Source: Diadophis punctatus similis
Taxonomy: Eukaryota > Chordata > Lepidosauria > Squamata > Dipsadidae
NCBI GenBank assembly: GCA_023053685.1
Contig: JALIGW010000010.1
Span: 6,624,096 to 6,688,095 of the forward strand
DNA length: 64,000 bases
Direction: 5' to 3'
This document shows, in pieces, positions 32,650 to 44,231 of the stretch. The translations under genes and the position numbers were made by a program. Position 1 is the first letter of the stretch. Each line of letters opens with the position of its first letter. The notes under the pieces are model-generated. The model was given only the letters and a program-made list of their open reading frames with translations. It made no database searches and had not been told where the DNA came from.

Positions 32650-33103
32650 TGAGTGCAGAGAATAGAGAGGAGGAGGAGTCAACACAAGGCACCCTGACTA
32701 CTCAGGGTGCCCCGCCCCTCCTCACAAGGCTCACCTGGGGAATAGTATTTAGGGAGACACCGTGAGGAGGGGCTTTTGCCAGGAACCAGTGTTTGTTTTT
32801 GGATTACACTCCCCCAGCTTTGACTCAGACCTTTTGCCTTGCTGTGAAGACTGTTTTTGCCTTGCTTTGAGGACTGTTCTTCTTTTGTCCTAGCCTTGAT
32901 GACTTTGCCTTTGAAACTGCCCTTGTCTCATGCCTGGACTTTTGCTTTGTGGCCTGGCTGGGTAATCTATGAACTGTGGTTTGGGGGACTGAGGGTGGAG
33001 CCTTACTGGTCAGTGGAGGGTCATTTGTTTAACCATTCCCAAGAGAAATAAAGACCTCTCTGGAGGCTTGCCTAACCATGACCACCTGGGTCATAACACT
33101 ACC
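32650..33103 (+). repeat. Possible solo LTR
   Basis: GC-rich upstream half with an inverted GGCACCCTGA/TCAGGGTGCC hairpin (32689-32711), a TATTTA box (32748), an AATAAA signal (33046) and a TG...CATAACA span. This layout resembles an LTR. No matching flanking duplication was found, so the boundaries are uncertain. Confidence 0.4.
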
Positions 33104-33544
33104 TTTTCATTCCTCTCTATCATCATCTTTATATAAAGAATGGTGCCTACAGTCAATAATATAAATCAATGGAAACTGTCCAAATTATTGAAATGCTTGA
33201 TTTTTTATGGCCTCAAAATTGCATAGCAAGTTATTAGGGGAGAATTTTCCTTGAAGCAGTCAAATTTTGTAGGTGATGAGTGACACAAGATCAGAGCTAC
33301 CATGTATATACCCTACAGGGCAAATGTTCACAACAACTAGACTGAGTTTTGAAAGCAACCAGAGCACAGCAGATTACTGATGCTATTCCAAACAGACTCC
33401 CATGTATGCAATATATATTTTTCTCCACTGTCCATCCTCATACTGTTTATAATTGTATTATTTGTCTAGCAACTTCTAAAGGTGCAAAAAGATTAGCAAG
33501 TCTCCAAAGACCATAGCTAAAAGATATATGGTCACTGATTCTTT
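33104..33544 (+). other. DMD intron 50 sequence, nothing recognised
   Basis: Unique-looking AT-rich intron. Confidence 0.45.
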
Positions 33545-33880
33545 TTCTTTTTAAGAAATATTTTATTAAATTTCAACAAAGTATAAATTGCAAAAATGCA
33601 AAAAAAAAAAAGAGGAGAGGGGAAGGTTAAGAAAAAACAAAATCAAGAGTGCAAAGAAAATAGAAAAGAGGGACAAGGGGAAAAAGAATAATTCCCAACT
33701 TTCTTCAGTACAAATACAAATATAAAATAGCATCATACTCTAAAATCAACAAGAATACACAGTATTTTTATCATCATAATCAAATTGTCAAATTCCAAAT
33801 GTAAATGTTTATTTCTTTTAGTTTCTAGCAAGAAGTCCAACAGTAGTTTCCAAGTCTCCCTTAATTAATACATTTCAAAG
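33545..33880 (-). repeat. L1 3' UTR fragment
   Basis: A-rich/polypurine tract followed by GTTTCTAGCAAGAAGTCCAA and GTAGTTTCCAAG, matching the L1 3' UTR pieces at 780-850 and 41360-41400. Confidence 0.6.
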
Positions 33881-35989
33881 ACAGATTACAGACTTGGTTT
33901 TCTTTTGTTTAGTTGGCACCTCTTGTTTAAAAGGTACTACACCAGCAAACAAACAAGTACATATATTGTTATTTGCTGGATCTATATGTCTCTTTTGTTT
34001 GTAGAAGGAATGCAGAAAAAAGGATTGAAATTCTTACATGAATAGTATTAATACTACAGTAGCAACCTTCCTCCAAGTACATAATTTTTGCTTTAAAAGG
34101 AAAATCAACATTTAAATGCACCTGAAAAGTCAATAAAGCAATATACAAGAGCATGCTTTGAATGTACTAATACAAGCTCAGTGCAATAATAATGTAGGTC
34201 TTTGAATTTCTAAATGTTTATTAATGTCAACATCAACAAAACAGAAAAACATGCATAGAGTGCATGCACATGTATTCAAACATTCATTATCAAATCAGTT
34301 CATCAAATCAATGCAATCAACCAAGACTATGGAGGTTGGTTTGGCATTTTGAATGTTGGTGTAAATATGTAGAAGTTTTGGTGCAAGTATGTAAATATAT
34401 TCGTTCCATTCATGATTTTATTTTAAAATGCATCCCAAGTCTCAACACTAATGAGATACAAGAACAGGCAAAGTCCCCCCCCCCTCCATGCACATATTTT
34501 CATTTATGTAATAATAAACTACTTTTCTTCTGTTAGAAAGCATAAAACAATGTACATGCAATATGCAACCAATGTACAGTCTACTTTGCATATTGTGATA
34601 ATTGTGTGGTAATTATACAAACCAAGCATGTTAATGGGGTAATTATTTGCTTTTTGTCTGTTCCCAGCAATTATCTCAGAAATTTGGAAGCATTTTCTTC
34701 CTGGCCATTTGCTTTACAAGCTTGCCAGGAGAGATGTAGGAAGCTCTGTGGTCTGAATCACCAGTACCCATGGCTCTGCATCTGTTCAATTAATTTGCAA
34801 CTGAATGTTCCAGGTGTGGTAGGAGTTTCTTGATTTTATGCAAGACCAAACTGTGTAGATAGTTGTTTAAAACAAAACAAACTCTCTTAGTTTGTAACAA
34901 AGCTTGTACTTTGCTAGATGAACATAGATATTTCCTAAGTATTGTCCAGCTTCCTAATTTACTTTTAATAATATAAATTTGGTCCCTTGGATTTTAACAT
35001 TTTAGTATTCAGTAGTTGTACTAATCACTTTGACATATAATACTTTTGACTGGAATGTTAAGGTGAGAGATATATTAAGGGATGCTGCAATGGATGGTTT
35101 ATTGGATAAAGCTACTTTGGATTCTATAATATATATATATTGGTTATCTTCTGAATAGATTATTGTTACGTGCATTATGTGGTTCAGAATATGGCTGTCA
35201 CAAATGTTATTTGTGGGACTATCATTTCTCCTGGTTCAGTTGCACTGGCTTGTCACTGAATTATGAATCAAATTCACACTGTTTGTTCTTATGAATCAAA
35301 TTCACACTGTCACAAATATACATTTGTTATTTGACTTTACAGATATCTTGTCCATTATGTTAAAAGGGATTTTGTGTTAATTTTCTATGGGCTTTTTGGA
35401 GTGCTGCCTAGAAGAAGGGATGTCTAGACCCAGCTAGAATCTGGATTTTTCAGTGGTTGCACCAACTATACCCCCTACCAACGTACCCCCAAGTATATGA
35501 TTATCATCCTCATTTACTCACTGTAAAATAAATCTAAGGTCCATTTGAATAAACAAGCATTTTTTTCTAATTTTGCACTTTACTTGCATATTACTGTCTG
35601 ATGGATAATTCAGATTTTATTTGCTTCTATGTTTTATTTACTGCTTAATGAAGTTCAATTGATTAATTATTTATGTCCGACATGTTTATTGGATTGTAAA
35701 CAAACATCGGCTGGTTCACCAGGAGCAGGCAAGTTTTTTTTAATGAAAATAACTCTATATTATTTCTGTATTTTCCTTCTCCCTGCAACCTTAAGGGCAG
35801 TACAGTAGTACATTGATACTCAATTGCTTGGAAACTCATCAGATTAGTTACTTAACACATTTTGATGTAAAAATTTGTTTTGGTATTCATCTTTTGTTTG
35901 GTACTCAGTGCACAAGATAGAACTTGTCAGTGTTGGCTGCATTGTGACTTACTATATTATTCTGTATGGGAAAAATTTTTTGGGTACTC
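33881..35989 (+). other. DMD intron 50, unique-looking
   Basis: About 2.1 kb of AT-rich intron. A TCAAATTCACACTG unit is repeated at 35267 and 35294. No gene or recognisable element. Confidence 0.45.
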
Positions 35990-36790
35990 ATTGTTTTTGG
36001 TACTCAGCTCTTTTCCAATCCTCTGGTAGTTCCCTGGTACTCTAGAATTTTTGAAAGATATGGTACAATGGTTCTGAGATAACATCTGCCAGCTCCTTCA
36101 GAACTCTGGGATGTAATCCATCAGGTCCCAGTGATTTATATTCATCAAGGTCAGACAGGTGTTCTCTTACCATTTTTTTTGCTTATTTTAATTTTTATTT
36201 CTAATCTGTCTTTTACAGTTATGTTTTTGGTAGGTTGGGCTATAATTTCTTTTTGCGTGAAGACTGATGCAAAGAATGAGTTAAGCAGCTCTGCTTTCTT
36301 CCTACTGCCTGTTACTTCCTTGCTATCTTCTCTCTTTAGTGGACCTACTGTTTCCTTGACTTTTTTCTTGTTATTTATATATTGGAAGAAACTTTTTTTG
36401 TATTATCTTTGACTTTTGTTGCAAGTCTTTGTTTATTCTGAGCCTTTGCTTTCCTGACTTTGTCTTTGGAGATTCTGGCTATCTGCTGATATTCTGCCTT
36501 AATTATGTGTCCCTCTTTCCATTTTTTGTACTTATTCTTTTTGTCTTTCAGTTAATCAGAGAGATCTTTCTACAGCCATGTTGGTTTATTTTTGGATTTC
36601 TTCTTTTTCTTTTTCAGTTGTATTGTGTTGGTCTGGGCTTTTATGATCATATTTTTCAGTATTTCCCATGCTCCTTGGGTTGTTTTCCCCTTTAGGATTT
36701 TTATCCATGAAATTTTTCTTAGGCTCTAAGATTATTAAAATCAGCTCTTTTTAAATTTAAGACACTGGTTGAATTATACTCTATTGCTAT
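35990..36790 (-). pseudogene. CR1 ORF2, linker and start of reverse transcriptase
   Basis: The minus strand carries decayed CR1 coding. Near 36110 it reads SLGPDGLHPRVLKELADVI, the entry to the CR1 reverse transcriptase; upstream in the gene are AELLNSFFASVFTQKE (around 36260) and KFFQYINNK (36380). It is frameshifted, with both the endonuclease and the catalytic part missing. It is a different segment from the other CR1 copies. Confidence 0.8.
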
Positions 36791-37374
36791 TCAATATATT
36801 ATTCAATATATACCAAGGATTTTTTGGCATTAGCACAGTTCTTTTCAAACCATAGCTTGGAGTGGTACATTGTTGACTCCAGGATGCATTGGTTTTATGG
36901 GTAAGAGATTGTTGGAGTTCTTGTGTAAATGTGTTTTAGTTCTCAAAGATAATGCAGGTAACTCAGCTGATGTCAGGATAGACTAAAAGCACTGTAGGTT
37001 ATCTGAGGCCAGTAGCTCATTTGTGATTATGGTTCCCTTGACTTAGCAATAAGTTCTTCCTGCTGGATTAGGGTTAGAAATTTCACAATTTATGTTTTTT
37101 CATTCAAAAATATTCCACTACCCAATTGAGCAATAAATGCCAATGTTTTATTTCTTTCCTCCATCAACCTTTGGACAATTTGACCTACATTATCCTGCTG
37201 TGTTATAAGAGCAATTGATATTTGCAATGACATGCATGGAGTACTTTGCATATTTTAAGACTAGGCATATGTATATAAATTCCATGTTAGTTGAGGCTCT
37301 TGTGTTACTTTGTCAAGCTCTCATTCAGAGTTGAGATAAGCTAATTTTTGTTTAGTGATCTGTGGGCCTAATTA
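36791..37374 (+). other. DMD intron 50 sequence, nothing recognised
   Basis: AT-rich; possibly the decayed continuation of the CR1 ORF1 fragment next to it, but no motif is readable. Confidence 0.4.
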
Positions 37375-38150
37375 TTTAGTTAGGTTCTCAGCCACATCCT
37401 TGATTTTTGTTCCAGGGTGACAACATACCTCCCTAGATTCAGAGGTGAGTTCCTACCGGTTCTAACCGGTTCTTTAGAACTATTAATAATCTGGTGATGA
37501 CATCACGGAGCCAGTTCTGTCATTGTCTCCATGGGCGCTGCCATTTTGGATTTTGCTTCTGCGCATGTGCAGAAGCTAATTTTTGATTGTTGCGGGGGGG
37601 GCGCGCACGGCGCAACCCTGAGCACACCGGCAGCAAAAGGCTCCAGAACCCACTCCTGCCTAGATTGTATGTCTGGTCTGCAGATGGCTGGTTTTGTTCC
37701 TTTGAGAATAGAATCTCCTATCACCAACACTCACCTTCCTTTTGGGGGGGTGCAGTCTGGGGTGCTTTTCTGTTTATCTCAGGTGTGTTTGTTGATGTGA
37801 CTTTTTTAGAGATATTTGATTATGTCTCTTTTCTAGATGTCTGCATGTTTTCTTTGAGAGGGAAGTTGTGGGCTTGTCTATTTTCATCTAGGGGAAGAAA
37901 TTGATTGCTCAGTTTTAATAGGGCTGCTTCTGGTTGGGTTAGATTGGGCAGTAGGGTTTGTTAGATGCATGCTGTTTTTTTCTTTGATTAGTTTCCTTTT
38001 ATGTATGACATACCTCCATTTGTCTTCCTCCAAGGGTTTATCAGAAGAATCAAATTCTCTGGGAGTTATTTATTCATTATTTGGTTCAATTTGGGTATAG
38101 CTTTCTTGCATAGGTTGGAGTTTGGCTAGAGTTGTCTCTAGATTCTTTAC
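37375..38150 (-). pseudogene. CR1 ORF1 esterase-like fragment, interrupted by hAT
   Basis: The minus strand encodes VLVIGDSILKGT (37690-37735), the block I Gly-Asp-Ser motif of the SGNH/GDSL esterase domain found in CR1 ORF1 proteins, followed by AICRPD. Beyond the hAT element (37440-37658) the coding resumes as an EVCCHPGTKIKDVAENL-like stretch (37378-37430). Upstream (to 38150) it has DKWRYVIH and several stops. It is a dead copy; the esterase is thought to act in ORF1p function in this clade. Confidence 0.7.
37440..37658. mobile_element. hAT MITE nested in CR1 ORF1 fragment
   Basis: Starts CAGAGGTGAGTTCCTACC and ends CCAGAACCCACTCCTG. Perfect 8-bp target duplication CCTAGATT (37432-37439, 37659-37666). 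219 bp, related to the element at 42268-42539. Confidence 0.9.
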
Positions 38151-38211
38151 TTTTTCCTCTAGTCATTCACACAGTTTATATTTAATACATGTATAATTTG
38201 GGTGTTCTTTG

Positions 38212-39103
38212 GGCGTCACATATTTTATGGAGTATAAGACGCACCTTTTTACCCCCCAAAAGAGGGTGGAAATGTCGGTGCGTCTTATACACTGAATACA
38301 GCCATTTTTGGCCTCCCGAAGCCCTGCCACTGCATCCCATTTTTGCAAAAAATGGGCCCGTTTTTCACAAAAATGGGGTGCACAGAGGGTTTGGGAGGCC
38401 TGCAGAATGCTCCTGGAGGCTGGGGGAAGGCAAAAACACCAATTTTTGTGAAAAAATGGGTAAAAATGGGCCATTTTTTTCAAAAATGGGGGTGTTTTTG
38501 CCTTCCCCCAGCCCCTAGGAGCACTCTGCAAGCTTCCCAAACCCTCTGCGCACCCCATTTTTGCAAAAAAATGGGTGAAAAACAGCATTTTTCACAAAAA
38601 CAGGGGCGTTTTTGCCTTCCCCCAGCCCCCAGGAGCACTTTACAGGCTTCCCAAACCCGCTGCGCGCCCCATTTTTTTGCAAAAACCGGGTGAAAAATGG
38701 GCCATTTTTTTGCAAAAACGGGGGCATTTTTGCCTTCCCCCAGACCCTAGGAGCACTCTACAGGCCTCAAAAACCCTCTGCGCACCCCATTTTTGCAAAA
38801 ACAAAAAGTGAAAAACAGGCCGGTTTTTGCAAAAACGGGGGTGGTTTTGCTTTCTAATTACCCCATCTAGCATGACTGGAGGAGGAATTCTGGGAGTTGA
38901 AGTCCACTAATCTTAAAGCTGTCAAGTTTGAAGTTTGTAAAAAGTATACATGGTTGTAAAAAGTATTCTGCTACACTGGTATTTTATTATATAATATATT
39001 ACTACACCATTTGGTTCAGAATACTTTTTTCCTTGTTTTCCTCCTCTAAAATCTAGGCGTGTCTTATACTCCGGTGCGTCTTATACTCCAAAAATATGGT
39101 ACC
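38212..39103. mobile_element. TIR element (GTATAAGACGCACC family), copy d
   Basis: Left end TATTTTATGGAGTATAAGAC and right end GTCTTATACTCCAAAAATAT, then GGTAC. The interior differs from copies b and c: it holds a minisatellite (38330-38850) and a remnant of the palindromic MITE arm (GAATTCTGGGAGTTGAAGTC at 38885). Confidence 0.78.
38330..38850. repeat. Minisatellite, about 115-bp unit
   Basis: Repeats of a unit with CACCCCATTTTTGCAAAAA, GGGTGAAAAA, CGTTTTTGCCTTCCCCCAG and AGGAGCACTCTRCAGGCYTC. Unit starts are near 38336, 38553, 38668 and 38785; the first interval holds two units. The unit has internal dyad symmetry around TTTTTGCAAAAA. Confidence 0.88.
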
Positions 39104-39940
39104 TATAGAGTAGTATTTGAAGTCTCTACTACTGTTAGACAATTTGGAAATGGTCTATAAACTTAGCTTCAGATTTCCATAAAAGGGCCATGTGATATAA
39201 TTTCAAATTACGAAATGTTTTCTTTTTATGTGATACTGTTGTTTTCTATTTTTAGGAAACTCTAATGTTTCTGAGTTCTTACCGTAATCATGGGAAGAAA
39301 TGTTAAGAATAATATATAAATATGATAAATAAATAAATAAATACATCTGTTGGGCCTGCAGTTTGTGAAACAAAATCTTTTTATATAATAAAATAGGGCT
39401 AGATAAGTATCTGATCAATTTGAAGGTTGTATTTACATTTATACTTGAAAATAAGCCTAAACCTAAATAGCTACTCTTAGGGAAAGTAGTTGGGCTCTAA
39501 GTCTGTTCCCAGTCACTCTTGAATCTGTTCATCTTTCTGTACCATATCATCATGGAAATAGTGCTAGAGAGTATTGACTATTTGTCAGTTGGAAATCAGA
39601 AGCTAGCTAAAGTTTTCCATGGTGATATGGCAATTAAAAAAATCCAGGCATAAGGAGGTCAAAAGGCTATGGAGAAATAGAATAACTTAATTGTTTGATC
39701 TGCAAATTAAGTTTTGCTTCCTTTCTCTCAAGTAAAAAGCCATTTTAAAGGGCTATCACTATGCCCAAATCACATAAATACATATTATTTATTAAAACTA
39801 AACAAAAAAACCTGACTACACTGCTAATGAGGGCAGTTGAAATAAATAATAATGCAAAAAATATTTCCATTACAAAAAATGTATTAATGCACTTTCCCCT
39901 TGTCAGTAACATCTTAACTAAACTTTTACTGTGGTTACAG
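39104..39940 (+). other. End of DMD intron 50
   Basis: AT-rich intron. The last bases hold a weak pyrimidine tract and a TTAACTAAAC branch-like site before the acceptor GTGGTTACAG. An in-frame TAA lies at 39919-39921. Confidence 0.6.
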
Positions 39941-40143
39941 AAACTCTAGTATCCAAGGAAACTACCATCTCCAAACAAGAAATGCCATCATCTTTGCTTC
40001 TAGAAGTACCAGCCCTGGTTGATTTCAATAAGGCATGGGCAGATCTCAATGACTGGCTTTCTCTGTTGGATCGAGTGATACAATCCCATATAGTTACCGT
40101 CAGTGATCTTGATGAAATTAATGACATGATCATCAAACAAAAG
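39941..40143 (+). CDS. DMD: Dystrophin exon 51 (human numbering), shortened 5' end
   Basis: 203-bp exon joining exon 50 in the same phase as in human (two bases complete the split codon). It encodes hinge 3 residues, then the start of the next spectrin-type repeat: ETLVSKETTISKQEMPSSLL, LEVPALVDFNKAWADLNDWL, SLLDRVIQSH and DEINDMIIKQK. It is clearly dystrophin. Human exon 51 is 233 bp, so ten codons are missing at the 5' side. The acceptor is GTGGTTACAG (AG 39939-39940) and the donor GTATGT at 40144. The ten codons upstream of the acceptor still resemble coding sequence, but an in-frame TAA at 39919 prevents use of a farther acceptor. Confidence 0.93.
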
Positions 40144-41129
40144 GTATGTAAAATATTTAGACACTGATTTTTCTATGTATTAGCACAAATAGCTACAATA
40201 ACATGTCTTTAAATGTAAAAACATTAAAATCTTTTGAATTAATTCTTAGCAAACCCTTTTTAAATAGAAGTCTGATTTGTTTTTTTTTCACACGAGTGTT
40301 TAAATATTTGCAAAGAGTATAAATAAAAAATTATCACAGTCTACATATTGTTTCTAGTGGAACAATTTTCCTTATATTTGGATTCCATGCCAAATTATCT
40401 TCAGAAACTATATATAAGTTGAACAGCAAATAATGCATATAAATTATTCTGTGCCTTTGTATGTTGGAATATCTTTTTTAAAAAGTTACAATTCTATTAT
40501 TAAAAATATTTTCAATCCCCTTTTTAAAAAAGAGCATACCATTAATAAGTGTTTTGTTAGCAAATAAGACTAGTTATCTTTGTAAAACAGAAAAAATATA
40601 GAATTTATATATCTCTACTGTATTTATTTAGCGTATGGCTGGTCACACACAATATTAGCTGTACTTAAAAGGTCCTTAAAAGGACCGTGGGGTTGTGTGT
40701 GAAGCCAGGAGATCCTCGTGGATGTCTGGCTACCAGTCCGTCTGTTACTCATTTAGCACCACCCAGGAGGCACATGTGACTTAAGGATTGCCACAGACGC
40801 GAGTAACATTACCTCCCATCTCTACTGTAAAATTAATAAAATAATTTATTTAAAAATTTATTTAAAAATAATTACTTCTTCCAAATCTAATGCTGTTCAG
40901 TATAAAAGCTACAGTTTGCATGATCACAACTTCCTAAAGTTCTAGCAAATTTTTTATTATTCGGTGCTTTGTTTTGGCTTTGTTGTTTTTGTTTTGTTAT
41001 GCAACACTGTTATTTTTTCTAGTGTAAAATATTCAGTGCAAAATATTTGAAAATGTTTTCTCTATATATCTGTAGAACAAAAGAAGATTGCACATTTAAA
41101 TAAGAGCTATGAAAAAAGCAACTTTATTG
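40144..41129 (+). other. Start of DMD intron 51, mostly unique
   Basis: AT-rich. A GC-richer block at 40670-40815 contains CACCACCCAGGAGGCACATG and may be an old SINE, but I cannot assign it. Confidence 0.45.
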
Positions 41130-41530
41130 AATTTTTTAAAAAAGTTACAATGCAAAGAGGTGGGGAAATGGAAAGAGGGAAAAAGCAAAATTTGGTGTGC
41201 AAAAGGAAAAGAGGAAAAGGTTATAGAAAAGAGTAAGTTCCCACTTTTTTTGGTTCAGATGCAAGAATACGACACAATAAGCCTTTGAACTGGAGCATAC
41301 TGTACTTCTATAATCAGATACAGGTCTAGTCATTAAATCCAAAGGTTAAAATTTCATTTTTTTTCAGTTTCAAGCAAATAATCCAAAAGTGGTTTCCAAG
41401 AAGGAACAAAGTTAGTCTCTTTTTTTTTTCATCAAAGTGGTCAATTTTGCCATTTCTGCCAACTGCGTTATCTTAATTGCTGTGAAAATTGTGACTATTT
41501 TAGCAATGTCTTACATTTGCCATAAGTATT
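41130..41530 (-). repeat. L1 3' UTR fragment
   Basis: Polypurine section (41155-41240), then TTTCAAGCAAATAATCCAAA, GTGGTTTCCAAG and TCAATTTTGCCATTTCTGCC, matching the L1 3' UTR at 780-940 and 33545-33880. Confidence 0.62.
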
Positions 41531-41692
41531 TCAATAGTTAATTTCCCCCCAATATTATTGTGTTTTAGTTATTATCACTTCGCTCCCCTTCTGGTTAAAG
41601 GATAACAGTGTGTGTGTTTGTGTGCTCTAAGTGACGGCTTAGAGTTAGAGCTCTTATGCTTAAAATTTAAGTTTTTGTAAATGATGGCTGTT

Positions 41693-42245
41693 TATTTATT
41701 TATTTATTTATTTAAATGGATTTATATGCCACCCAACTCCCAGGGGACTCTGGGCGGCTCACAACATGTCAATCCATTTTCCAATATAAAAGACACAACA
41801 ATTTAAAAGCTACAAAAATTAAAAAGAACATCTAACATTCATAACCAAGGGGGGAGACCCATATCTGGTCTAGTTGGTCTCACTTTCACCCCGCCTGCCG
41901 GAAGAGCCAAGTTTTTATTGCTTTACGGAAGGCCAGCAGGGTGGGGATGGTCCTGATCTCTGGAGGAAGCTGGTTCCAAAGGGAGGGAGCTCCCACAGAG
42001 AAGGCTCTCCCCCTCGACCCGCCAACTGGCATTGCTTGGTCGATGGGACCTGCAGGAGACCAACTCTGTGGGCCCTAACCGGTCATAGGGAGGTATGCGG
42101 CAGGATGCGGTCCCGAAGGTAACCTGGCCCTGAGCCATGTAGGGCTTTAAAGGTTAAAACCAACACCTTAAATTGGATCCGGAGACTAATGGGCAGCCAA
42201 TGCAGCTGGCGGAGGATAGGTGTTACGTGGGTGTATCTAGGTATC
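41693..42245 (-). repeat. L2-like LINE 3' end
   Basis: TTTA repeats, then the 3' UTR (CCACCCAACTCCCAGGGGAC, CTCTGGGCGGCTCACAACAT) and decayed C-terminal coding colinear with 201-560 (VPSTKQC, RAHRVGL, FKALHG). Truncated at 42245. Confidence 0.78.
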
Positions 42246-42267
42246 TGTTGATATTTACTCTTCCTAT

Positions 42268-42539
42268 CAGGGGTGGGTTCCGGATTCTGCTACTGCCAGT
42301 TTGCACAGGGATGCGCTGCGCAGGCGGGCGCACACTTTGCACACGCATGTGCATGCACAGTACTAAAAAAAGCTATGCATCCGCAGAAGCAAAAAACAAG
42401 ATGGCGGTGCCTATGGAGCCGCCGAGAGAACCAGCTCAGGTGCGTGGCAGGCCTGGTTGACTGCCGGTTCCACGACCCAGGCCGCCAAGTTACTAATGGT
42501 TCTATAGAACCAGTCCGAAATGGTAGGAACCCACCTCTG
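42268..42539. mobile_element. hAT MITE, 272 bp
   Basis: Starts CAGGGGTGGGTTCCGGATTC and ends GGTAGGAACCCACCTCTG. Perfect 8-bp target duplication CTTCCTAT (42260-42267, 42540-42547). No coding. Confidence 0.93.
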
Positions 42540-42823
42540 CTTCCTATATGGTTTCTGGTTGGGTTCTTCCTACCTGTGATTAGATTTGGGATTTTTTTAA
42601 TGTCAAACTAAAAAGTTACGCCTTGTTTAAAACATATGAGAGCATATGAATTCTAAGTACATGTTGATCTGTTGAATCTATTGCATGAAGGTTTCTTTCA
42701 TCTGTGGAACTAAATTAACATACTTTACTTTTTTTATGTTTTTACCAAATGGAATGGCTTTTATACTGTCCAATTTATAGATGATAGAATATGAATGTGC
42801 ATATTGCTATAACTATCTATGTC

Positions 42824-42918
42824 AGTGATGGCGAACCTTTTTTGGCTCCGGTGCCAAAATAATGTGCATGTGCACGATAGTGTGCGTGTGGGTGCCCACA
42901 CACATAATGCAATGACCA
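42824..42918. mobile_element. hAT MITE left end (CAGTGATGGCGAACC family)
   Basis: CAGTGATGGCGAACCTTTTT then a CA/TG-rich segment; the right end is missing and unrelated sequence follows. Confidence 0.65.
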
Positions 42919-43273
42919 CCAGGTCAAGCTGACATGGACAGGAAAGGATGGTTCAGATTAGGACAAGCCGATATTGGCAAGGAAAGTGCAATTGTTAGGA
43001 GAAAATGTCAGTGGTTTTCCATGCCGGGAAACCACCCGAAAAGATGCCAAAATGTTACATAACATGGTCAGACAATTAAGTAGGAGGGGTGAGACCGTTG
43101 TTTGTTTGCGAAGAAGAAAATATATTTAAACAATTTATTCAGAACATCATGTCGCTTGGCTTGGGTCTCTGACCTTGGCTAAGACCTTTTGCAAAAGATA
43201 TTACTCTTGATATATTTTTCTTCCAATAAATGCTCAATATATTGTTCATTGGTCTCCTGCTGATTTTTTGAGT
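42919..43273 (+). repeat. Possible solo LTR
   Basis: A moderately GC-rich part with a CCATGCCGGGAAACCACC hairpin precedes an AATAAATGCTC poly(A) signal (43226) and about 45 bases ending TTGTTCA. The layout is LTR-like. No target duplication found; start uncertain. Confidence 0.35.
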
Positions 43274-43274
43274 A

Positions 43275-43640
43275 TATTTCTCTCATTGTTCAACCTCCCA
43301 TCTGTATGTGGATTCATCGTTGTCTTGAATGAGACCAATCACAGTTGCATCATCAGTAGTTTAACAGATGGATCGTTTGAGATGCAGTCATTGGTATAGA
43401 GAGAGAAGTGGAGAGAGCACACAGCCCTGGGGGACTCCTATGCTAATTGTACAGGTATCCAATGTGATTTTGCCTAGCTTCACCTGCTGCTTCCTGTCTG
43501 TTAGGAAGCTTGTGATCCACTTACAAGTGTGTTCAGGTACCACTAGCTGATTTAGTTTAGTTAGAAGAATGTCCGGTATGATGGTATTGATATATGTCAC
43601 AAACATAATCAGAAATGCTGTTTGATACATTTTGCTGATT
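43275..43640 (-). pseudogene. Rex1-like LINE reverse transcriptase fragment
   Basis: 80-residue open frame with NTIIPDILLTKLNQLVVPEH, WITSFLTDRKQQVKLG and the GVPQGCVLSPLL motif of the LINE palm. A frame-shifted remnant of the catalytic ADD region follows at 43290-43380. It is probably the same family as 15917-16395. Confidence 0.75.
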
Positions 43641-44231
43641 AATTCCTGTTCCTATTTGATAATTGCATTGGGTGCAATATGTAAAACTGGAAGGATCAGC
43701 TCTAAAATTAATTGCTGAGAGCTGTAAACTCTGTTTTGTATCTTTGTAGCTTTGCTGATTTTTTTCTAGTTATTGTATATATAAAAGTAGATTTTTTTGG
43801 TATTATTGTAATTTTTTTATTATAAATACTATGAATTACAATAATAGTTCCACTAACATTTTAAAATTTTTCTTAATCCAAAATATGATGAAGGGAAAAG
43901 CTTTAATGTTCAGATTTTTTATTTTAAAGTTTCTTTTAATTATCTTGATTTTTGTCTTTTCATGTTATTATAAACATTATCTTATTCCATTTGCCTTTTT
44001 CTCATCTCTGCTCACTCATTCAGAGAGTAGAATATGGTGTGAATTTGGTTACAATTATAATATTGGCCTTTATCGTTCAAATAAGATAAGAAAATATTGC
44101 AAGAAAGTAATGCGAGAAAAATACGATGTCTTTATGAGCATATGGGAGAAAAGAGAAAGGAAACACATCTCTTGCCAATTTTATAAGCCTTTGTTTAATT
44201 ATTTATTTTTGTATATCTCCATTATCATATA
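43641..44231 (+). other. DMD intron 51 sequence
   Basis: AT-rich; the open frame at 43831-44253 is Phe/Ile/Lys-rich and has no recognisable domain. Confidence 0.4.

Noticed and set aside
37503..37730. GDS-motif frame as a possible host lipase gene.
   Set aside because: The context matches CR1 ORF1, with stops and a hAT insertion.
38330..38850. Regular repeats resembling a CRISPR array.
   Set aside because: Units are about 115 bp, contiguous without unique spacers, and lie in a vertebrate intron.
42919..43273. Confident call of a solo LTR.
   Set aside because: A poly(A) signal is present but no target duplication or second copy; kept only as a low-confidence feature.
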